From contig NZ_CP109131.1 in NCBI RefSeq assembly GCF_035917995.1, positions 1,860,001 to 1,924,000 on the forward strand: DNA of 64,000 nt, written 5' to 3'. This DNA comes from Streptosporangium sp. NBC_01755 (lineage in GTDB: Bacteria; Actinomycetota; Actinomycetes; Streptosporangiales; Streptosporangiaceae). Positions 25,528 through 35,040 of the stretch are shown here, one piece after another. Position 1 is the stretch's first letter, and the number at the start of each line of letters is the position of its first letter. Under the pieces are notes generated by a model. The model saw only the letters and a list, made by a program, of their open reading frames with translations, was not told where the DNA came from and did not search any database. A program made the translations under genes and the position numbers.

Positions 25528-26597
25528 GGATCGAAGGGGATCCCTCAGCCGAGGGAAGGCCCGCCGTGGGCTCCGGGCCGAGGCGGCCCGACGACGCGGG
25601 ATCTCCGGGCAACATCAACCAGGTGATCGTGTCGGCCTCGGCGGACGGGATCATCGCGGTCGACGAGCAGGGCGTCATCCGGCTCTGCAACCCGGCCGCC
25701 GCGGAACTCTTCGCCCGCCCGGCGGAGGAACTCATCGGCACCCTGTTCGGCTTCCCCCTCGTCGTCGGCGCGGCGACCGGGATCGACCTGATACTGCCCG
25801 GCGGGGGCAGGCGGGTGGTCGAGATGCGGATCACCGCCACGACCCTGGAGGGCGAGCGCCTCTACGTGGCGACATTCCGCGACGTCACACGCCAGAGGCA
25901 CGACGAGCGAGAGATGGAAGCGGCCCTGGAACGCCAGAACGTCGCCGTGGCGATCGCGGCTCACGAGCTCCACAATCCGCTTGCGACGATCAGCGTGCTG
26001 GTGGACGTGCTGCGTGACCGCCTGGTCGCGCTGGCCGAGGAGCAGAGGGCCGAGATCGTCGACCGCATCGCCGACCGTACGGCCCGCCTCCAGGGGCTGG
26101 TCCGGAAGCTCCTCGCCGCGTCGACGATCGATGCGAAGGGCGCGTCCGCCTCCCTGGAAAGCGTCCCCGTGCTCGAATTCATCCTCGAACGGCTGGGCGA
26201 GTTGGACGGGCGATCCCAGGAGGTGCACCTGTCCTGCAGTCCCGAACTGGTGGCCATGGTCGATCGCAAGGAGTTCTCGGCGATGCTGGAGAACTACCTG
26301 GAGAACGCCTTCGCCTACGGGCGCCCGCCGATCGAGGTGTCCGCGTTCGGGCGGCCCGGCTGGGTCCAGGTCCGGGTGTGTGACCGGGGGTCGGGCGTAC
26401 CGGAGGATTTCGTGCCCCGGCTGTTCGAGCGCTTCAGCCGTGAGCCGGGGGTTGAGCAGAGGACAGAGGGAACGGGGCTGGGACTCTGGATCGTCCGCAG
26501 CCTCGCCCAGGGCAACGGCGGCGACGCCTGGTACGAACCCGGCAAGGACGGGGGCGCCTGCTTCTGCCTGCGTCTGCGACGAGAGCCGATGTCCTGA
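25524..26597 (+). CDS. PAS-domain histidine kinase linked to KaiBC
   Basis: This 357-residue soluble kinase has a PAS domain (residues about 35-130, SADGIIAVDEQGVIRLCNPAAAELF), an H-box AIAAHELHNPLATIS, N-box LENYLENAFAYG, G1 VCDRGSGVP and G2 TGLGLWIV. No membrane segment is seen. GTG 25524 overlaps the kaiC stop (GTGA). Cyanobacterial output kinase SasA carries its own KaiB-like domain; this one has PAS instead, so it may read KaiC state by a different contact. The divergent NarL regulator is the nearest receiver. Confidence 0.85.
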   Translation: MRIEGDPSAEGRPAVGSGPRRPDDAGSPGNINQVIVSASADGIIAVDEQGVIRLCNPAAAELFARPAEELIGTLFGFPLVVGAATGIDLILPGGGRRVVEMRITATTLEGERLYVATFRDVTRQRHDEREMEAALERQNVAVAIAAHELHNPLATISVLVDVLRDRLVALAEEQRAEIVDRIADRTARLQGLVRKLLAASTIDAKGASASLESVPVLEFILERLGELDGRSQEVHLSCSPELVAMVDRKEFSAMLENYLENAFAYGRPPIEVSAFGRPGWVQVRVCDRGSGVPEDFVPRLFERFSREPGVEQRTEGTGLGLWIVRSLAQGNGGDAWYEPGKDGGACFCLRLRREPMS

Positions 26598-26625
26598 GCT
26601 CCGCCGATCCCAGGGTGGCGACGGG

Positions 26626-27843
26626 TCAGGCCGGGGAGGGGGAGTCCTCGTCCGGCCGGGTTCCCGGCGGGGCGCCCGTATCGGCCTGCGGGACCGGTCG
26701 CCCCGCTGGGAACCCGGCCGCCAGTTGCAGGCCGCAGGCGCCGAGCCCGGCCAGCAGCGGCAGCGTCCAGCCGCCGGAGAACTGGTAGAGCGCACCGACC
26801 AGGAGCGGCCCGAGCGCGGCCAGTACGTACCCGACGGACTGGGCGACGGCCGAGAGCGCGGTCACCGAGACCGGATCGGGGGCGCGGAGCGCGATGATGA
26901 GCAGGGCCAGCGCGATCGAGGCGCCCTGCCCCACCCCGAGGACGATCATCCAGAGCCACGGGAGGGTGGCCGGGGCGAACAGCACGCCGAGGTATCCGGC
27001 CACCGTGAGGAGGGTCGCGGCGGTGACGTACGGCACCTGCGACCGCGCGCGCCCGGCGAGGATCGGGACCGTGAAGGTGGCCGCCACCTGGGCCAGGTTG
27101 GTGAGGCCGAGCAGGTATCCGGCCTGGTCGGCGGGGAGCCCCGCGTCCTTGAAGATCGTCGGCAGCCAGGCCAGCATGACGTAGAAGGTCAGCGACTGCA
27201 GGCCCATGTAGGCGGTGACGTACCAGGTCATCCGGGTGCGGAGCAGCGGCGCGAACGGTCTGGGCGCGACCTCGGAGCGGGCGGGGCGGCGCAGTGCCTG
27301 GGGCAGCCAGAGCACTGCGGCGGCCAGCGCCGGGAGCGCGGCCATCGCGGTCACCTCGCGCCAGCCGTATCCGGTGGCACGCTCCAGCGGGACCACCAGC
27401 CCGGAGGCCGCGGCGGCGCCCAGCACCAGGCCGGAGACATAGACCCCGGTGAACAGGCCGACCCGCGCCGGGAAGTGCTGCTTGACCACGCCGGGCATCG
27501 TGACGTTCATGACGGCGATGGCCGTGCCGGCGACGGCCGCTCCCGCGTAGAGCGCGGGGACGCTTCCCGCGCTGCGCAGCGCCACCCCGACGGCCAGGAT
27601 CAGCAGCCCGGCCATGAGCGTGCGGTCCAGGCCGAAACGGCGGGCGAGCAGCGGGGCGAGCGGGCCCAGCACGCCCAGGCAGACCACCATGACCGTGGTG
27701 ATCGCTCCTCCCCCGGCGGCGCTCAGCCCGAGGTCGCCCATGATCTCGTCCAGCACCGGGGAGACGCCCGCCAGCGCGGGCCGCAGGTTGAGCGAGGCGA
27801 GCACGAAGCCCGCGATGAGCACCACCCGCGACACCCGCGACAC
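26626..27843 (-). CDS. MFS transporter, CynX/NimT type
   Basis: This protein of about 405 residues has roughly twelve hydrophobic segments and starts VSRVSRVVLIAGFVLASLNLRP. The LNLRP motif after the first helix and the GGGAI..VMVVCLGVLGPL region are typical of cyanate/nitroimidazole-transporter-like MFS proteins. GTG 27843 is chosen because a G-rich ribosome site (gagcgggggg) lies just upstream and the protein begins at the first helix; the frame remains open to 28080 with unconvincing sequence. It is divergent from the pca genes and could take up an aromatic acid. Confidence 0.8.
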   Translation of the reverse strand: MSRVSRVVLIAGFVLASLNLRPALAGVSPVLDEIMGDLGLSAAGGGAITTVMVVCLGVLGPLAPLLARRFGLDRTLMAGLLILAVGVALRSAGSVPALYAGAAVAGTAIAVMNVTMPGVVKQHFPARVGLFTGVYVSGLVLGAAAASGLVVPLERATGYGWREVTAMAALPALAAAVLWLPQALRRPARSEVAPRPFAPLLRTRMTWYVTAYMGLQSLTFYVMLAWLPTIFKDAGLPADQAGYLLGLTNLAQVAATFTVPILAGRARSQVPYVTAATLLTVAGYLGVLFAPATLPWLWMIVLGVGQGASIALALLIIALRAPDPVSVTALSAVAQSVGYVLAALGPLLVGALYQFSGGWTLPLLAGLGACGLQLAAGFPAGRPVPQADTGAPPGTRPDEDSPSPA

Positions 27844-28118
27844 ACCGACCCCCCGCTCGACTATTGGCCAACCTTCCCACAGCCCGTTCGGTGGCCTGTG
27901 AGAAGGGGGCATGCCTCCCGACCGGCACCGCCGCGCAGCAGGCGATGGCCGGGCCGGGCGCCCCCAGCCGGTCTGGCCCAGGGCCGTCCACAGCTCGGCC
28001 GCCGGCGTGCGGTCGAAGAACCTCGTGGACTTGCCGAGGCGGATGGGGGTGGCGTCCACGCCGGCCGCCGGGTTGACCATCCGAACGAAGAGTCAGTATG
28101 TTCACCCAAAGAACAGTC

Positions 28119-28133
28119 GTTCGCATATCGAAC
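28119..28133. promoter_or_regulatory. PcaR-like operator
   Basis: GTTCG-CATAT-CGAAC is a perfect dyad 18 bases before the pcaI start. It closely resembles the known PcaR (IclR family) site GTTCGATAATCGCAC. A weaker relative, gttc-N7-gaac, lies at 28100-28114. The likely binder is the IclR protein encoded at the end of this operon. Confidence 0.65.
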
Positions 28134-28151
28134 AGCCGCGAAAGGGGCGCG

Positions 28152-28952
28152 ATGGCCACGGTGGTTCCGCTCGCCGAGGCGGTGACCGAGCTCGTACACG
28201 ACGGCGACAGCGTGGCGATGGAGGGTTTCACCCACCTCATCCCCTACGCGGCCGGGCACGAGATCATCCGGCAGAGACGCCGCGATCTCACCCTGATCAG
28301 GATGACCCCCGACCTGATCTACGACCAGATGATCGGGATGGGGTGCGCCGGCAGACTGGTCTTCTCCTGGGGCGGCAACCCCGGGGTGGGCTCGCTGCAC
28401 CGCTTCCGCGACGCGGTGCAGAACCACTGGCCGGGTCCCCTGGAGATCGAGGAGCACAGCCACGCCGGCATCGCCAATGCCTATGTCGCCGGAGCCTCGG
28501 GACTGCCCTTCGCGGTGCTGCGCGGCTACCGGGGCACCGACCTGCCAGGCAGGACCGCCGACATCAGGCCGATCACCTGCCCGTTCACCGGCGAGGAGCT
28601 GACCGCGGTCCCGGCGATCAACCCGGACGTCGCGGTGATCCACGCGCAGCGCGCCGACCGGCGGGGCAACGTGCAGCTCTGGGGCATCACCGGCGTGCAG
28701 AAGGAGGCGGTCCTGGCCGCCCGCCGCTCGCTGGTCACCGTGGAGGAGCTCGTCGACGAGCTGGAGCCGCGCCCCGGCGCGATCGTGCTGCCCGGCTGGG
28801 CGATCACTCACGTCTCCGAGGCCCCCGGCGGTTCCCACCCCTCCTACAGCGCCGGGTACTCCAGCCGCGACAACGACTTCTACCTCGCCTGGGACGAGAT
28901 CAGCCGCGACCGGGAGACCTTCGCGGCCTGGATGAGAGAGCACGTGCTTTGA
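28152..28952 (+). CDS. pcaI: 3-oxoadipate CoA-transferase subunit A
   Basis: This 266-residue class I CoA-transferase alpha subunit starts with the usual DGDSVAMEGFTHLIPYAAGHEI and has the DLTLIRMTPD segment and the GGNPGVGSLHRFRDAV loop. With PcaJ it would transfer CoA from succinyl-CoA to 3-oxoadipate in the last steps of protocatechuate breakdown. ATG 28152 has aaagggg 5 bases upstream. The stop overlaps the TTG start of subunit B. Glutaconate-type specificity is an alternative, but the operon partners favour 3-oxoadipate. Confidence 0.85.
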   Translation: MATVVPLAEAVTELVHDGDSVAMEGFTHLIPYAAGHEIIRQRRRDLTLIRMTPDLIYDQMIGMGCAGRLVFSWGGNPGVGSLHRFRDAVQNHWPGPLEIEEHSHAGIANAYVAGASGLPFAVLRGYRGTDLPGRTADIRPITCPFTGEELTAVPAINPDVAVIHAQRADRRGNVQLWGITGVQKEAVLAARRSLVTVEELVDELEPRPGAIVLPGWAITHVSEAPGGSHPSYSAGYSSRDNDFYLAWDEISRDRETFAAWMREHVL

Positions 28953-29722
28953 CGACCGCCCCCTCCCACAGCACCGGCTACACCTCCGACGAGATGATGA
29001 CCGTGGCCGCGGCCCGGCGGCTGCGGGACGGCGGCTCATGCTTCGTCGGCATCGGCCTGCCCAGCGTCGCCGCCAACCTCGCCCGCCGTACGCACGCCCC
29101 CGGCCTGGTCCTCATCTACGAGTCCGGCACCATCGGCGCCAAACCCGACCGGCCGCCCCTGTCGATCGGGGACGGCGCGCTGGCCGACACCGCCGACGCC
29201 GTCGTCAGCGTGCCGGAGATCTTCAACTACTGGCTCCAGCCGGGCCGGATCGACGTCGGATTCCTAGGCGCCGCCCAGATCGACCGGTTCGCCAACATCA
29301 ACACGACGGTGATCGGCCCCTACGACGACCCGAAGGTCCGGCTGCCCGGCGCGGGCGGGGCCCCCGAGATCGCCGCCTCCTGCCGCGAGGTGACGGTGGT
29401 CGTGCGGCAGAGCCGCCGCACGTTCGTCGACCGGGTGGACTTCGTGACCTCCGTGGGCTTCGGCTCGGGGCCCGGCGACCGCGAGCGCCTCGGCCTGCGC
29501 GGCAGCGGCCCCCGCACGATCATCACCGACCTGGGCATCCTGGAGCCCGACCCGGACACCTGCGAGCTGGTCCTCACCCACCTGCACCCCGGCGTCACCC
29601 TCGACGAGGCCCGCGCCGCCACCGGCTGGGCGCTGGCCGCCGCTCCCGGTCTCCGCGAGACCGCGCCCCCGGCCCCCGAGGAGCTCGCCGCCCTCCGCAC
29701 TCTCACCGGCGGGAAGCCGTGA
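28949..29722 (+). CDS. pcaJ: 3-oxoadipate CoA-transferase subunit B
   Basis: This 257-residue beta subunit contains LIYESGTIGAKP, with the catalytic Glu of class I CoA-transferases in the ESG motif, FLGAAQIDRFANINTTVIG, and ITDLGILEPD near the C-terminus. It starts from TTG 28949, overlapping the subunit A stop; ATG 28994 would cut into the first conserved strand. The next 142 bases before pcaB hold no convincing gene; pcaF, pcaH and pcaG often occupy this position in other actinomycetes. Confidence 0.85.
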   Translation: MTTAPSHSTGYTSDEMMTVAAARRLRDGGSCFVGIGLPSVAANLARRTHAPGLVLIYESGTIGAKPDRPPLSIGDGALADTADAVVSVPEIFNYWLQPGRIDVGFLGAAQIDRFANINTTVIGPYDDPKVRLPGAGGAPEIAASCREVTVVVRQSRRTFVDRVDFVTSVGFGSGPGDRERLGLRGSGPRTIITDLGILEPDPDTCELVLTHLHPGVTLDEARAATGWALAAAPGLRETAPPAPEELAALRTLTGGKP

Positions 29723-29864
29723 AGGACGCGCCGCGCGTGAGGCGTGCGGCACCGGGTAGGTCGCGCCCCCGGGGCGGCGAGGATGGTGTGGGACTCGCCG
29801 CCGTCCCCGGGGGCGTCGGCTTCTGGTCCGCCGTGAACGACATTCGAACCATCCGGAGGTGACC

Positions 29865-31214
29865 ATGTCCGCTCCCGCCGCCGGGTTGTTCTCCGGGATG
29901 TTCGCCAGGGGCGGGGCCGCCGCACAGGTGTCGGACGTCGCGTGGCTGGCCGCCATGCTGGACGTCGAGTCCGCGCTGGCCGCCGCGCAGGCCGGGATCG
30001 GGCTGGTCCCCGCCGAGGTGCCCCCGGCAGTGGCCGCGGCCTGCCGTCCCGAGCTCTACGACCTCGCCGAGCTGGGCGCCGGGGCGGCCCGGAGCGGCAA
30101 CCCCGTCATCGGCCTGGTCGCCGCCCTGCGGGCGCGGGTCGAGCCCGGCCTGCGACGGTTCGTGCACTACGGCGCCACCAGCCAGGACATCAACGACACC
30201 GCGGCGATGCTGCTCTCCCGCCGCGCCCTGGCCCCGGTCCTGGCCGACCTGTCCGCCTGCGCCGGGGCGTGCGCGCGACTGGCGTCCGAGCACCGCGGCA
30301 GCGTCATGGCCGGCCGTACGGTCGGCCAGCACGCCGTACCGATCACGTTCGGGCTGAAGGTGGCGGGCTGGCTGAGCGCGCTGGACCGCTCCCGGACCGA
30401 GCTGGCGCGGGTGCCGCTGCCGGCCCAGTACGGCGGGGCGGCGGGCACCCTGTCGGTCCTCGGCGAGCGGGGCCACGAGGTGCCGCCGCTGCTCGCGGCC
30501 GAGCTCGGCCTGGCCGAGCCGGTCGTTCCCTGGCACACCGACCGGACCCCGGTCGTCCGGCTCGCCTGCGCGCTCGGCACCGTCGCGGGGACGCTCGGCA
30601 AGATCGCGAACGATGTGAAGCTGCTGGCCCAGACCGAGGTGGCGGAGGTCGCCGAGCCCACCGGGCCCGGACGGGGTACCTCCAGCGCGATGCCACACAA
30701 GCGGAACCCGGTGGGTTCGATGTCGGTACTCGCCTGCGTCCAGCGGGTACCCGGGCTGGTCGCCTCCCTCCTCGGCGGCATGGTCGCCGAGCACGAGCGC
30801 GCGGCCGGCCCCTGGCAGGCCGAGTGGGAGACGCTGGGCGAGCTGCTCCGGCTCACCGGCAGCGCCGCCTGCTGGCTACGCGAGGTGCTGGAGGGCCTGA
30901 CCGTGGACACCGCCAGGATGCGCGCCAACCTCGACGCGACCCGGGGGCTGCTGATGGCCGAGCAGGTGGTCGTCCGGCTCGGCGGCACTCCGCAGCACCG
31001 GCGGCTGGTGGACGCCGCCTGCGCCCGCGCCGCCGCCGAGGGCCTGGCGCTGCGAGAGGTCCTGCTCACCGATCCCGGCGTCTCGCTGACCGCCGAGGAG
31101 ATCGACGCGGCCCTCGACCCGGCGGGTGCCCTGGGCTCCGCCGCCGCCTTCGTCGACCGGGCGCTCGCCGCCCACGAGAACAGCGGCCGACGCCCCACGC
31201 CCGAGGAGATGTGA
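29865..31214 (+). CDS. pcaB: 3-carboxy-cis,cis-muconate cycloisomerase
   Basis: This 449-residue member of the fumarase/argininosuccinase superfamily has RRFVHYGATSQDINDTA in the first conserved region, GRTVGQHAVPITFGLKVAGW in the second, and the signature loop GRGTSSAMPHKRNPVGS at residues about 270-286. It cyclises carboxymuconate to 4-carboxymuconolactone. ATG 29865 follows ggagg by 5 bases. It is coupled to pcaC by an ATGTGATG arrangement. Confidence 0.9.
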   Translation: MSAPAAGLFSGMFARGGAAAQVSDVAWLAAMLDVESALAAAQAGIGLVPAEVPPAVAAACRPELYDLAELGAGAARSGNPVIGLVAALRARVEPGLRRFVHYGATSQDINDTAAMLLSRRALAPVLADLSACAGACARLASEHRGSVMAGRTVGQHAVPITFGLKVAGWLSALDRSRTELARVPLPAQYGGAAGTLSVLGERGHEVPPLLAAELGLAEPVVPWHTDRTPVVRLACALGTVAGTLGKIANDVKLLAQTEVAEVAEPTGPGRGTSSAMPHKRNPVGSMSVLACVQRVPGLVASLLGGMVAEHERAAGPWQAEWETLGELLRLTGSAACWLREVLEGLTVDTARMRANLDATRGLLMAEQVVVRLGGTPQHRRLVDAACARAAAEGLALREVLLTDPGVSLTAEEIDAALDPAGALGSAAAFVDRALAAHENSGRRPTPEEM

Positions 31215-31636
31215 TGAGCACGGGTGAGACCAGGGACACGAACGGCTGGGAGGCCGGGGACGCGACGCGCCGGGCCGTGCTCGGTGACCAGCACGTGGAC
31301 CGCGCCACCGCGAGCGCCACCCCGTTCACCGCCGACTTCCAGGACTTCATCACCAGGTACGCCTGGGGGGAGATCTGGACCCGCCCCGGCCTGGACCGGC
31401 GCACCCGCAGCTGCATCACCCTCGCCATGCTGGCCACGCTCGGGCAGGAGCACGAACTGGCCATGCACGTGCGGGCCGCGCTCCGCGTCGGTCTCACCGA
31501 AGAGGAGATCAAGGAGGTGCTGCTGCAGACCGCGATCTACGCTGGCGTACCCGCCGCGAACCGGGCGTTCGCGGTGGCACGGGCGGCACTGGAGTTCGAT
31601 CGGAACGAGGAGGACGGCGATGATCGAACCGGTTGA
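31214..31636 (+). CDS. pcaC: 4-carboxymuconolactone decarboxylase
   Basis: This 140-residue AhpD-like fold protein has TPFTADFQDFITRYAWGEIWTR, LDRRTRSCITLAMLATLGQEHELAMHVRAAL and EIKEVLLQTAIYAGVPAANRAF, the full CMD family pattern. It is a stand-alone PcaC; many actinomycetes have it fused to PcaD as PcaL. No pcaD is in the window. The last 17 bases overlap the IclR gene. Confidence 0.9.
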   Translation: MSTGETRDTNGWEAGDATRRAVLGDQHVDRATASATPFTADFQDFITRYAWGEIWTRPGLDRRTRSCITLAMLATLGQEHELAMHVRAALRVGLTEEEIKEVLLQTAIYAGVPAANRAFAVARAALEFDRNEEDGDDRTG

Positions 31637-32441
31637 CCGCGGCTCCGACCACGTGCAGTCGCTGGCGCGCGGGCTCTCGGTGATCAAGGCGTTCAGCGCG
31701 ACGAGCCCCGAGCTGACGCTCAGCGAGGTCGCCCGCGCGACCGGCCTGACCAGGGCGGCGGCCCGGCGGTTCCTGCTGACGCTCGTCGACCTCGGCTACG
31801 TCAGGACCGACGGGCGGCTGTTCGCGCTCTCCCCCCGCGTCCTGGACCTCGGATACGCCTACCTGTCCGGCCTCTCCCTGCCCGAGATGGCCGAGCCGCA
31901 CCTCGAACGGCTGGTCACCGAGGTGCGCGAGTCGGCGTCGGTGGCCGTGCTCGACGGCGAGGACGTCGTCTACGTGGCCCGGGTGGCCACCACCCGGATC
32001 ATGCGGGTGACCATCAACATCGGCACCCGCTTCCCGGCCCACTGCACCTCGATGGGCCGGGTGCTGCTCGCCTGGCTGCCCCCGGACGAGTTGGACGCCT
32101 ACCTGGAACGCGCCGAACTGCGCAGGTTCACTCCAAAAACCATCACGACCTCCGATGCGCTCCGAGCCGAGCTGGACAGGGTCCGCTCCCAGGGCTGGGC
32201 GATGGTCGACCAGGAGCTGGAGGAGGGGCTGCGCTCGATCGCCGTGCCGATCCGCGATCGCTCCGGCCGGGTGGCCGCCGCGATGAACATCTCCTCCCAC
32301 GCGAGCCGTACGACCCCCGAGTCCGCCCGCCGTGACCTGTTGCCTTCGCTGCTCGCGGCGGCCGCCCGGGCTGAGGCCGATCTACACGCGGCCGGGATGG
32401 CGGGAAGCACCACCCGGACATCCTGGAGAGAAACGTCCTGA
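31620..32441 (+). CDS. IclR-family regulator of the pca operon (PcaR/PobR-like)
   Basis: This 273-residue protein has an N-terminal winged helix (SLARGLSVIKAFSATSPELTLSEVARATGLTRAAARRFLLTL) and the IclR effector domain with VATTRIMRVTINIGTRFPAHCTSMGRVLLA and GWAMVDQELEEGLRSIAVPI. ATG 31620 has aggagg 6 bases upstream and overlaps pcaC. Such proteins sense protocatechuate, 3-oxoadipate or 4-hydroxybenzoate. The dyad at 28119-28133 is its likely site. Confidence 0.88.
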   Translation: MIEPVDRGSDHVQSLARGLSVIKAFSATSPELTLSEVARATGLTRAAARRFLLTLVDLGYVRTDGRLFALSPRVLDLGYAYLSGLSLPEMAEPHLERLVTEVRESASVAVLDGEDVVYVARVATTRIMRVTINIGTRFPAHCTSMGRVLLAWLPPDELDAYLERAELRRFTPKTITTSDALRAELDRVRSQGWAMVDQELEEGLRSIAVPIRDRSGRVAAAMNISSHASRTTPESARRDLLPSLLAAAARAEADLHAAGMAGSTTRTSWRETS

Positions 32442-32458
32442 GTCGTTCCCGCCCGCGG

Positions 32459-32680
32459 TCACGCCTGGCGGCTGTCGTACGCCTCGCGCGCCGCGCCGAT
32501 CTCGCCCACGGAGCCTTCGAGTAGGTCCGCGAGGTCGCGCAGGCGCTCGGCGACACGGGCTCCGAGAGGGGTCAGGGAGTATTCCACCCGGGCGGGTATC
32601 ACCGTGAGGACCTCGCGGGTGACCATGCCGTCCCGTTCAAGGGTCTGCAGGGTCTGCGCCAGCATCTTCTCGCTCACACC
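32459..32680 (-). pseudogene. HxlR-family regulator, 5' half missing
   Basis: On the minus strand the sequence encodes GVSEKMLAQTLQTLERDG followed by a C-terminal wing and tail, the second half of an HxlR winged-helix regulator. The first half (normally about 35 residues, with the redox-sensing Cys) is absent: upstream of 32680 the reading frame enters the antisense of an NmrA-like gene. It is joined head to head with that gene, which also lacks its beginning. Confidence 0.8.
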
Positions 32681-33185
<505 letters not shown>

Positions 33186-33917
33186 CCCGGAGCTCATCGA
33201 CGACCTTCACCACTCGATCACCGAAGGCGACGCCGATTGGATGATGTGGCAACCGGCCCTGGCCCACACCATGACCAGCACCGACCCCCCGCAACCGGAC
33301 AACGGCCGTGGGAGCCAGGAGATATCTCATGCCCCCACGCCGGTCGGGGACCCCCAGGGCTGCCGACGGCGTCCTGGCCCGATGGGGCTACGTAGGAGCG
33401 CGGCGATGTCCCTGGCCCCGCTCGTTGATCACCGTGTCCTCGCGTGGGGCTAATACCTCTCGCATCGTCTCTTGTCGTAAGCATTCACGTCCAGCGCATT
33501 CCGGGGTTGCATGCTCGCGCTATGTGATCGTCCTTAAAGATGAGTCATCGCGGACGGTAACCGGGGTCAGGTCGATGCCGGGTCGGGCGGCATCCAGGCG
33601 CGGCCCAGTAACGCGTCGCGGATCGTCGTCATGACGTCGACACCGTGTTTGGCGGCGGTGGAATCGCCGCGTCCAGCGCGTCGGCGTCCAGCTCGGCCAG
33701 GACCCGGCGGAAGGTCCGTTCGCTGGGCACGGTGAACCGGCCGGTGAACGGATCACGGTAGGCACCCAGCCGCTCCAACACCGCTTGCGAGGTCCGGGCG
33801 GCCCACTGCCGGATCGCCGCCACGCTGTCGCCGCCGCCTGTCGGGCGACCACGGCACTCCCGAGAGGGTCGAGCTGCCGACCAGGCTCATCCCCCGGGGC
33901 TCGGGGGAACTCCCTGC
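33186..33917. other. Gene-poor stretch with transposase debris
   Basis: No intact gene is supported across these 730 bases. The only recognisable content is the short transposase-like fragment at 33629-33823 on the minus strand. Confidence 0.6.
33629..33823 (-). pseudogene. ISAs1-type transposase N-terminal fragment
   Basis: The minus strand encodes AAIRQWAARTSQAVLERLG and VPSERTFRRVLAELDADALDAAI, resembling the N-terminal accessory domain of ISAs1-family transposases (AIxxWA, PSExTxRRxLxxLDxxxLD). The DDE catalytic part is absent and no terminal repeats are seen, so it is a dead remnant. Confidence 0.6.
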
Positions 33918-34754
33918 TTAGGACCAGTGCGCGGGGCGGGTGAGTGCGGCGGGCAGCTTGGTCGCGGCGTCTCCCCTGGCCGCGTTGACCTGGGCCTGGG
34001 TGAGGAAAATGCTCCCGGTGAGGTCGGCACCGCGCAGGTCGGCGTCACGGAAGTCCACCCCGATGAGGTCGGCCGTACGCAGGTCGGCGTTCCGCAGGTC
34101 GGCCGCGATGAGGTAGGCCCCGCGCAGGTTGGCCCCCCGCAGGTTGGCGCCCTTGAGCCGGGCCCCGATGAGATCGGCTCCCCGGTGATTCTTCTTGCGG
34201 CCGGGCACCTCGGCCCGTACCAGCTCGCTGGTGCGGAGCAGCAGGGCGTTGACACCCTGACGGACCATTGCCACGTCCGTTTTCGCGAGCGTTTCCGCAC
34301 TGCCGTGCGTGAGGCGTTCGGTGTCGTCCAGCGCGTGACGGAGATCATCGTGGATGGGGCGGGCCTGCGGCAGCGCCAGTGCCTCGGTCAGGTACCGGAG
34401 CAGCTCGTGGAGCTGCCGCATGACGGGAAACACCTCGAACATCTTCCCGGCGGTGCCCGGAGCCTGCCGCCAGTCCTGTCCGCCGAAGGTGATCTGGGAG
34501 ACCTGCTGTCCCGCGCCGAAGCAGTCGAAGACCGTGCAGCCGGGAAAGCCCCGCTCGCGGAGGTTCGCGTGGATGCCGCAGCGGAAGTCCGCCCGCAGGT
34601 TCACGCACGGTTTCCCCGCGTCCTTGTCGATCGCGAAATCGGCCGAGGCGGCGAAGGGCAGCGCGACACAGCACAGCCCGAAGCAGTTCGCACAGTCGGC
34701 CCGCAGGCGGGCACTGTCTCCGACGGCCGAGGGGACTTCGCGCTTCTGGGACAA
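33918..34754 (-). CDS. Pentapeptide-repeat protein with Cys-rich N-terminus
   Basis: This 278-residue protein has two parts. The N-terminal half holds a Cys cluster, DCANCFGLCC (about residues 19-28), then FRCGIHANL and FPGCTVFDC, which looks like a metal or iron-sulfur site. A helical linker follows, then about ten A(D/N)LxG repeats (residues about 200-255) that should fold as a right-handed quadrilateral beta-helix. TTG 34754 has taggag 10 bases upstream; the frame is open to 34913 without a better start. The role is unknown. Bases 34755-35040 hold no supported gene. Confidence 0.75.
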   Translation of the reverse strand: MSQKREVPSAVGDSARLRADCANCFGLCCVALPFAASADFAIDKDAGKPCVNLRADFRCGIHANLRERGFPGCTVFDCFGAGQQVSQITFGGQDWRQAPGTAGKMFEVFPVMRQLHELLRYLTEALALPQARPIHDDLRHALDDTERLTHGSAETLAKTDVAMVRQGVNALLLRTSELVRAEVPGRKKNHRGADLIGARLKGANLRGANLRGAYLIAADLRNADLRTADLIGVDFRDADLRGADLTGSIFLTQAQVNAARGDAATKLPAALTRPAHWS

Positions 34755-35040
34755 CGTAGATGATCTCCTACCGCGAGGTGGGACGTTCCGAACGAATCTC
34801 CATTCTCGCCGACCGCAGGCCGCCCGATGTTCCGAGCCCGTCCTGGCCGGCGGCGAGCGCCCCGCATACGCCAAGGCTCCTACCACGGTTCCGGCCGCAC
34901 CGTCCTCTACCACCGCACCCCCCTGGGCGACTCCCTGATCGGCCGCTCACCGGCCCTCGACGCTTCCTCATGAGGCCTCTCCCGTACGGGTCTGACACGA
35001 AAATAGAGTGAACCGTCCAGCCGCACTGGGCGGTGGCGCC

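Noticed and set aside
27844..28080. Possible 79-residue N-terminal extension of the MFS transporter
   Set aside because: The extension is hydrophilic and unlike family members; a good start lies at 27843 just before the first helix.
26315..28240. 641-codon minus-strand open frame over the MFS gene and the kinase end
   Set aside because: Arg/Pro/Gly-rich translation in a different frame from the transporter with its twelve helices.
29719..29862. 47-codon frame between pcaJ and pcaB with GTGA overlap
   Set aside because: Coupling is suggestive, but the translation is Arg/Gly-rich with no family and the ribosome site is weak; kept only as the gap discussed in the findings.
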